Below, in pieces: positions 33,101-36,108 of a stretch of 36,108 nucleotides of DNA. Under the pieces are notes generated by a model. The model worked only from the letters and a program-made list of their open reading frames with translations, made no database searches and had not been told where the DNA came from. Positions within the stretch are counted from its first letter, which is position 1. Each line of letters begins with the position of its first letter. Source of the DNA: Pseudomonadota bacterium (GTDB taxonomy: Bacteria; Myxococcota_A; UBA9042); the NCBI GenBank assembly GCA_005792545.1, contig SXRM01000335.1:1-36108 (forward strand). Reading direction: 5' to 3'. The translations under genes were made by a program, and so were the position numbers.

Positions 33101-34984
33101 ATGCCCCGCTCGCTCCCTCTCTGGCCCGTCGTGCAGGCCTTGCTCGCCGCATGTGGCGCCGACGACCAATTGTTGACCAAGGCCAATTCCGACGCATCCG
33201 CAGGCGCTGAAACCGCCGCTGACGTCGCTGCTGCTGTCGACAGCGCCGCAACGCCCGACATCGCAGCCAACCCCGACTTGCCGCCACCAGACACCGCGGC
33301 CGCCTGCCCCGGTGGGCCCGGGTGTACGTGCAAGGCGGACAAGGACTGCCCGGGCAGCGCGTGCTTGCCGAGTAACAAGGGCAAGCAGTGCGCCGGCCCG
33401 TGCAGCGACAAGGGCACCTGTGCGGTCGGCTTTGGCTGCAAGCCCGTCACCACGTCCGACGGCTCGGCAGTCAAGGTGTGCGCGCCACGGCTCAGTCGTT
33501 TGTGCGAAGCCTGTACTGCCTCGCAAGCCTGCAAGACCCTGACAGAACCCGTCAGCAGCTGCGTCGCGGCCTCGGGCGACAAAGGGGCAAGCGGCTTCTA
33601 TTGCGCCCCGGCGTGCGTCGATCAGCCCGATTGCCCGACCGGCTACGTGTGCAAGCAGACTTTGACGGTCGAGGGCACCAACGCTGGCACGCACTGTGTG
33701 CCCGACGACGGCGTGTGCATCTGCTCGCAGCTGGCCAAGGAAGATCTGGCGCAGACGCCGTGCTTCGCCTCGGCCAAGAAGGCCGACGGCACCCACATCG
33801 GCACCTGCAAGGGCACCCGCAGTTGCGGCAAGAATGGGCTGGGCGACTGCTCCGCCAAGACCCCCAAGGTCGAGGTCTGCGACGGCGGCGACGATAACTG
33901 CGACGGCAAGGCCGATGAAGGCACGCTGTGCGACGACGGCAATCTGTGTACGACGGATAACTGCGATGGGCCGCTTGGTTGCAGCCACGCCCCCTTTGTC
34001 AAGCAGTGCAACGACGGCAATCCGTGCACCGCCGACACCTGCGACCCCAAGAAAGGCTGCGTCAGTACCAAGACCACCGACCCGTGCGACGACGGCACCA
34101 AGTGCACGACGAGCGACGCCTGCAAGGACGGCGCGTGCGTCGGCAAGACACTCGACTGCGACGACGGCAACCCGTGCACCGACCAGACCTGCAAGCCGAC
34201 CTCGGGCTGCCTGGTGGTGCAAAACGAGGACCCCTGCAGCGACGGCAGCGCCTGTACGCTGGTGGACAAGTGCAAGGACGGCAAGTGTGTTCCCGGCGTC
34301 GCCAAAGCCTGTGACGACGCCAACCCTTGCACCAACGACGCCTGCGACCCGGCGGTCGGCTGCACGGCGACGAGCGCCGAAGGCAAGGCCTGTGAGGATG
34401 GCAACGCGTGCACGCTACCCGACGCGTGCACCCAGAGTGTCTGCAAGGGTACCGCCGTCAACTGCGACGACGGCAACGGCTGCACGCTCGACAGCTGCGA
34501 CAAGCTCAAGGGCTGCGCACACTTGCCTGGCCCTGCGACCGCTTGCGACGACGGCAACGTCTGCACCGGCAACGACCAGTGCGGCGGCGGCGTGTGTCTG
34601 GCCGGCGCGGCTACCAGCTGCGACGACGGCCAATACTGCACCAAAGACAGCTGCGACCCCAAGGCGGGCTGCGTCAACCTGCCTCTCGACCCAAGCACGC
34701 CATGTAGCGACGGCTCGGTGTGCACCCAAGGCGACGTGTGCACCAAGGGCACCTGCGCCGGCACCGTGCTCCTCTGCGACGACCAGAACCCGTGCACCGA
34801 GGACTTTTGCGACAAGACCAAGGGCTGCGACTCCAAAGTCTTAAGCGGCACAGCCTGCGCCATCGACTGCCAGGCGACCGCCGCGTGCAGCGCCGGCGTC
34901 TGCAAGGGCACAGCAAAGGCAGCCGACGGCACACCCTGCGCGGGTGGCAGCAAGTCGTGCACTGCGGGCGTGTGCGGCCCGTGA
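33101..34984 (+). CDS. Cys-repeat lipoprotein with MopE-like motif
   Basis: The 627-residue product starts MPRSLPLWPVVQALLAACGADD, with lipobox LLAAC at Cys18. Earlier in-frame ATGs at 33008 and 33056 are possible but would push the signal inward. A linker rich in Ala, Asp and Pro leads to a first Cys-rich module (residues 70-290) and then VCDGGDDNCDGKADEGTLC, which matches the MopE-type CDGxDNDCDGxxDEG motif. About a dozen alternating repeats follow (CNDGNPCTADTCDPKKGC, CEDGNACTLPDACTQSVC, CDDGNVCTGNDQCGGGVC). It is built like the protein encoded at 24910 but lacks the C-terminal beta-domains. MopE motifs bind copper or calcium in some proteins, and metal binding here is only a possibility. 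The stop overlaps the glgB start. Confidence 0.83.
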   Translation: MPRSLPLWPVVQALLAACGADDQLLTKANSDASAGAETAADVAAAVDSAATPDIAANPDLPPPDTAAACPGGPGCTCKADKDCPGSACLPSNKGKQCAGPCSDKGTCAVGFGCKPVTTSDGSAVKVCAPRLSRLCEACTASQACKTLTEPVSSCVAASGDKGASGFYCAPACVDQPDCPTGYVCKQTLTVEGTNAGTHCVPDDGVCICSQLAKEDLAQTPCFASAKKADGTHIGTCKGTRSCGKNGLGDCSAKTPKVEVCDGGDDNCDGKADEGTLCDDGNLCTTDNCDGPLGCSHAPFVKQCNDGNPCTADTCDPKKGCVSTKTTDPCDDGTKCTTSDACKDGACVGKTLDCDDGNPCTDQTCKPTSGCLVVQNEDPCSDGSACTLVDKCKDGKCVPGVAKACDDANPCTNDACDPAVGCTATSAEGKACEDGNACTLPDACTQSVCKGTAVNCDDGNGCTLDSCDKLKGCAHLPGPATACDDGNVCTGNDQCGGGVCLAGAATSCDDGQYCTKDSCDPKAGCVNLPLDPSTPCSDGSVCTQGDVCTKGTCAGTVLLCDDQNPCTEDFCDKTKGCDSKVLSGTACAIDCQATAACSAGVCKGTAKAADGTPCAGGSKSCTAGVCGP

Positions 34985-36108
34985 GTGTGGCCAAGGCTGG
35001 CGACAACAAGCGGTCGAGCCGCCAGGACCTGCACGCTGCCTTCCTTGGGGGCTTTGGCCAGCAAGCGTGGCGTTGGCTTGGCGCTTGGCAGCGGTCGCGC
35101 GCAGGGCTGGCCGGCTTCGAGTTCGCAGTGTGGGCGCCCAATGCCGAACGGGTTGGCGTCATCGGCGATTGGAACCAATGGCGCCCCCAGTGGTTGACCC
35201 GCGACGGCGCGTTCTGGCAAGGCTTTGTGGCTGAGGCAACCGCGGGCCAGCTGTACAAGCTGGTGATCGAGGACGTGCACGGCCTGCGCACGGAGCGCGC
35301 GGACCCATTTGCACGGCAGGCGGAGTTGCGCCCGGGCACAGCGAGCCGTCTGTGCGGGCCGAGCGACTATCGCTGGCACGACGCCGCCTGGATGCGCGGC
35401 CGCGGCAAGGCCCACCAGCCAGACCAGCCGTTGTCGATCTACGAGGTGCACCTGGGCTCGTGGCGGCGTTGGGACGACGGCACGCCCGGATACCGCGAAA
35501 TCGCGCGGCCGCTGGCCGACCACGTGCGCAAGCTCGGATTTACCCATGTCGAGTTGCTGCCGCCGCACGAGCATCCCTACGACCCCTCGTGGGGCTATCA
35601 GGTCACGGGGTACTTTGCGCCGACGTCGCGTTGGGGCACGCCCGACGATTTTCGGTACCTTGTCGACCAGTTGCACGGCGCCGGGATTGGCGTGCTCATC
35701 GACTGGGTGCCCGCGCACTTTCCGCGCGACGGCCATGGCCTGGGGCGCTTTGACGGCACCCCGCTTTTCGAGCACCCGGACCCGCAGCGCGGCGAGCACC
35801 CCGACTGGGGCACGCTCATCTTCGACTTTGGCCGGCCAGAGGTGCAGAGCTTTCTGCTGGCCAGCGCGCACTACTGGCTGAGCGAGTTCCATATCGACGG
35901 CCTGCGCGTCGATGCCTTGGCGTCGATGCTGTACCTGGACTATTCGCGGCCGCCGGGCAAGTGGACGCCCAACAAGGATGGCGGGCGCTACAACCTCGAA
36001 GCCATCGCGTTTCTGCGCAACCTGAACCACCTGTTCTCAGAGGCCTTTTCGGACTGTCTGTGCATCGCGGAAGAGTCGACTGCGTTCGTCGGCGTCACTG
36101 CGCCCATC
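34981..36108 (+). CDS. glgB: 1,4-alpha-glucan branching enzyme (3' end outside window)
   Basis: It makes alpha-1,6 branches in glycogen. The 376 visible codons hold a CBM48 domain (FEFAVWAPNAERVGVIGDWN) and part of the GH13 barrel: LSIYEVHLGSWRR, HVELLPPHEHPYDPSWGYQV, GYFAPTSRWGTPDDFRYLVD, LIDWVPAHFPRDGHGL, FHIDGLRVDALASMLYLDYS with the nucleophile Asp, and CIAEEST with the acid/base Glu. The remaining C-terminal half lies outside the window. GTG 34981 overlaps the preceding stop (GTGA), and a second GTG at 34987 is also possible. Neither has a strong ribosome binding site, so expression may depend on coupling. The N-terminus is short, with only one CBM48 domain. A Cys-rich lipoprotein is an odd partner for a cytoplasmic glycogen enzyme. 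Confidence 0.93.
   Translation, partial: MSVAKAGDNKRSSRQDLHAAFLGGFGQQAWRWLGAWQRSRAGLAGFEFAVWAPNAERVGVIGDWNQWRPQWLTRDGAFWQGFVAEATAGQLYKLVIEDVHGLRTERADPFARQAELRPGTASRLCGPSDYRWHDAAWMRGRGKAHQPDQPLSIYEVHLGSWRRWDDGTPGYREIARPLADHVRKLGFTHVELLPPHEHPYDPSWGYQVTGYFAPTSRWGTPDDFRYLVDQLHGAGIGVLIDWVPAHFPRDGHGLGRFDGTPLFEHPDPQRGEHPDWGTLIFDFGRPEVQSFLLASAHYWLSEFHIDGLRVDALASMLYLDYSRPPGKWTPNKDGGRYNLEAIAFLRNLNHLFSEAFSDCLCIAEESTAFVGVTAPI

Noticed and set aside
33643-36030. Long minus-strand open frame (795 codons) across the lipoprotein and glgB
   Set aside because: It is antisense to two genes with clear family motifs. Long opposite frames are expected at this GC content, and its product has no recognisable domain.

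Overview
The window is GC-rich DNA, probably from a member of the Myxococcota or a related deltaproteobacterial lineage. The evidence is a menaquinone pathway combined with mevalonate-type isoprenoid synthesis, many exported lipoproteins with Asp/Ala-rich linkers and repeated C-D-D-G-N-x-C-T cysteine motifs, and one protein with a MYXO-CTERM-like C-terminal sorting tag. No rRNA, tRNA or CRISPR array was seen.

Region 1 (1-7478, minus strand) is a compact quinone operon. A near-consensus sigma-70-type promoter (7450-7478), with a palindromic element over its start site, reads into a long-chain polyprenyl diphosphate synthase. Next comes one continuous reading frame that joins a DAHP synthase (first step to chorismate) to a class II HMG-CoA reductase (committed step of the mevalonate pathway). 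The operon continues with demethylmenaquinone methyltransferase (ubiE/menG), isochorismate synthase (menF) and menD, the last running off the left edge. The last three overlap by 4 bp at each join. The operon therefore holds entry steps for both the ring and the side chain of menaquinone, and the two precursor entry enzymes are fused. This is the most striking feature of the window.

Region 2 (7531-12600) holds an exported Ala-rich helical protein of unknown function, an exported alpha/beta-hydrolase of the tripeptidyl-aminopeptidase type, a probably frameshifted small exported protein, and a decayed IS66-like element with recognisable terminal inverted repeats.

Region 3 (12601-18570) holds a cysteine-rich lipoprotein with its own promoter and terminator. 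Convergent to it is a two-gene unit: a MoxR-type AAA+ ATPase, and a 1174-residue protein that appears to fuse a DUF5682-like region to a CoxE-like von Willebrand A domain.

Region 4 (18711-34984) is a secretome island. It contains a MYXO-CTERM-like exported protein followed by two translationally coupled paralogous Cys-rich proteins; a phosphate-selective-type porin on the opposite strand; a 1250-residue repeat lipoprotein; an operon of OmpA/TSP3 protein, FecR-domain protein and Cys-rich/EGF lipoprotein; and another long Cys-repeat lipoprotein with a MopE-like motif. A glycogen branching enzyme gene (glgB) overlaps the end of the last lipoprotein and runs off the right edge.
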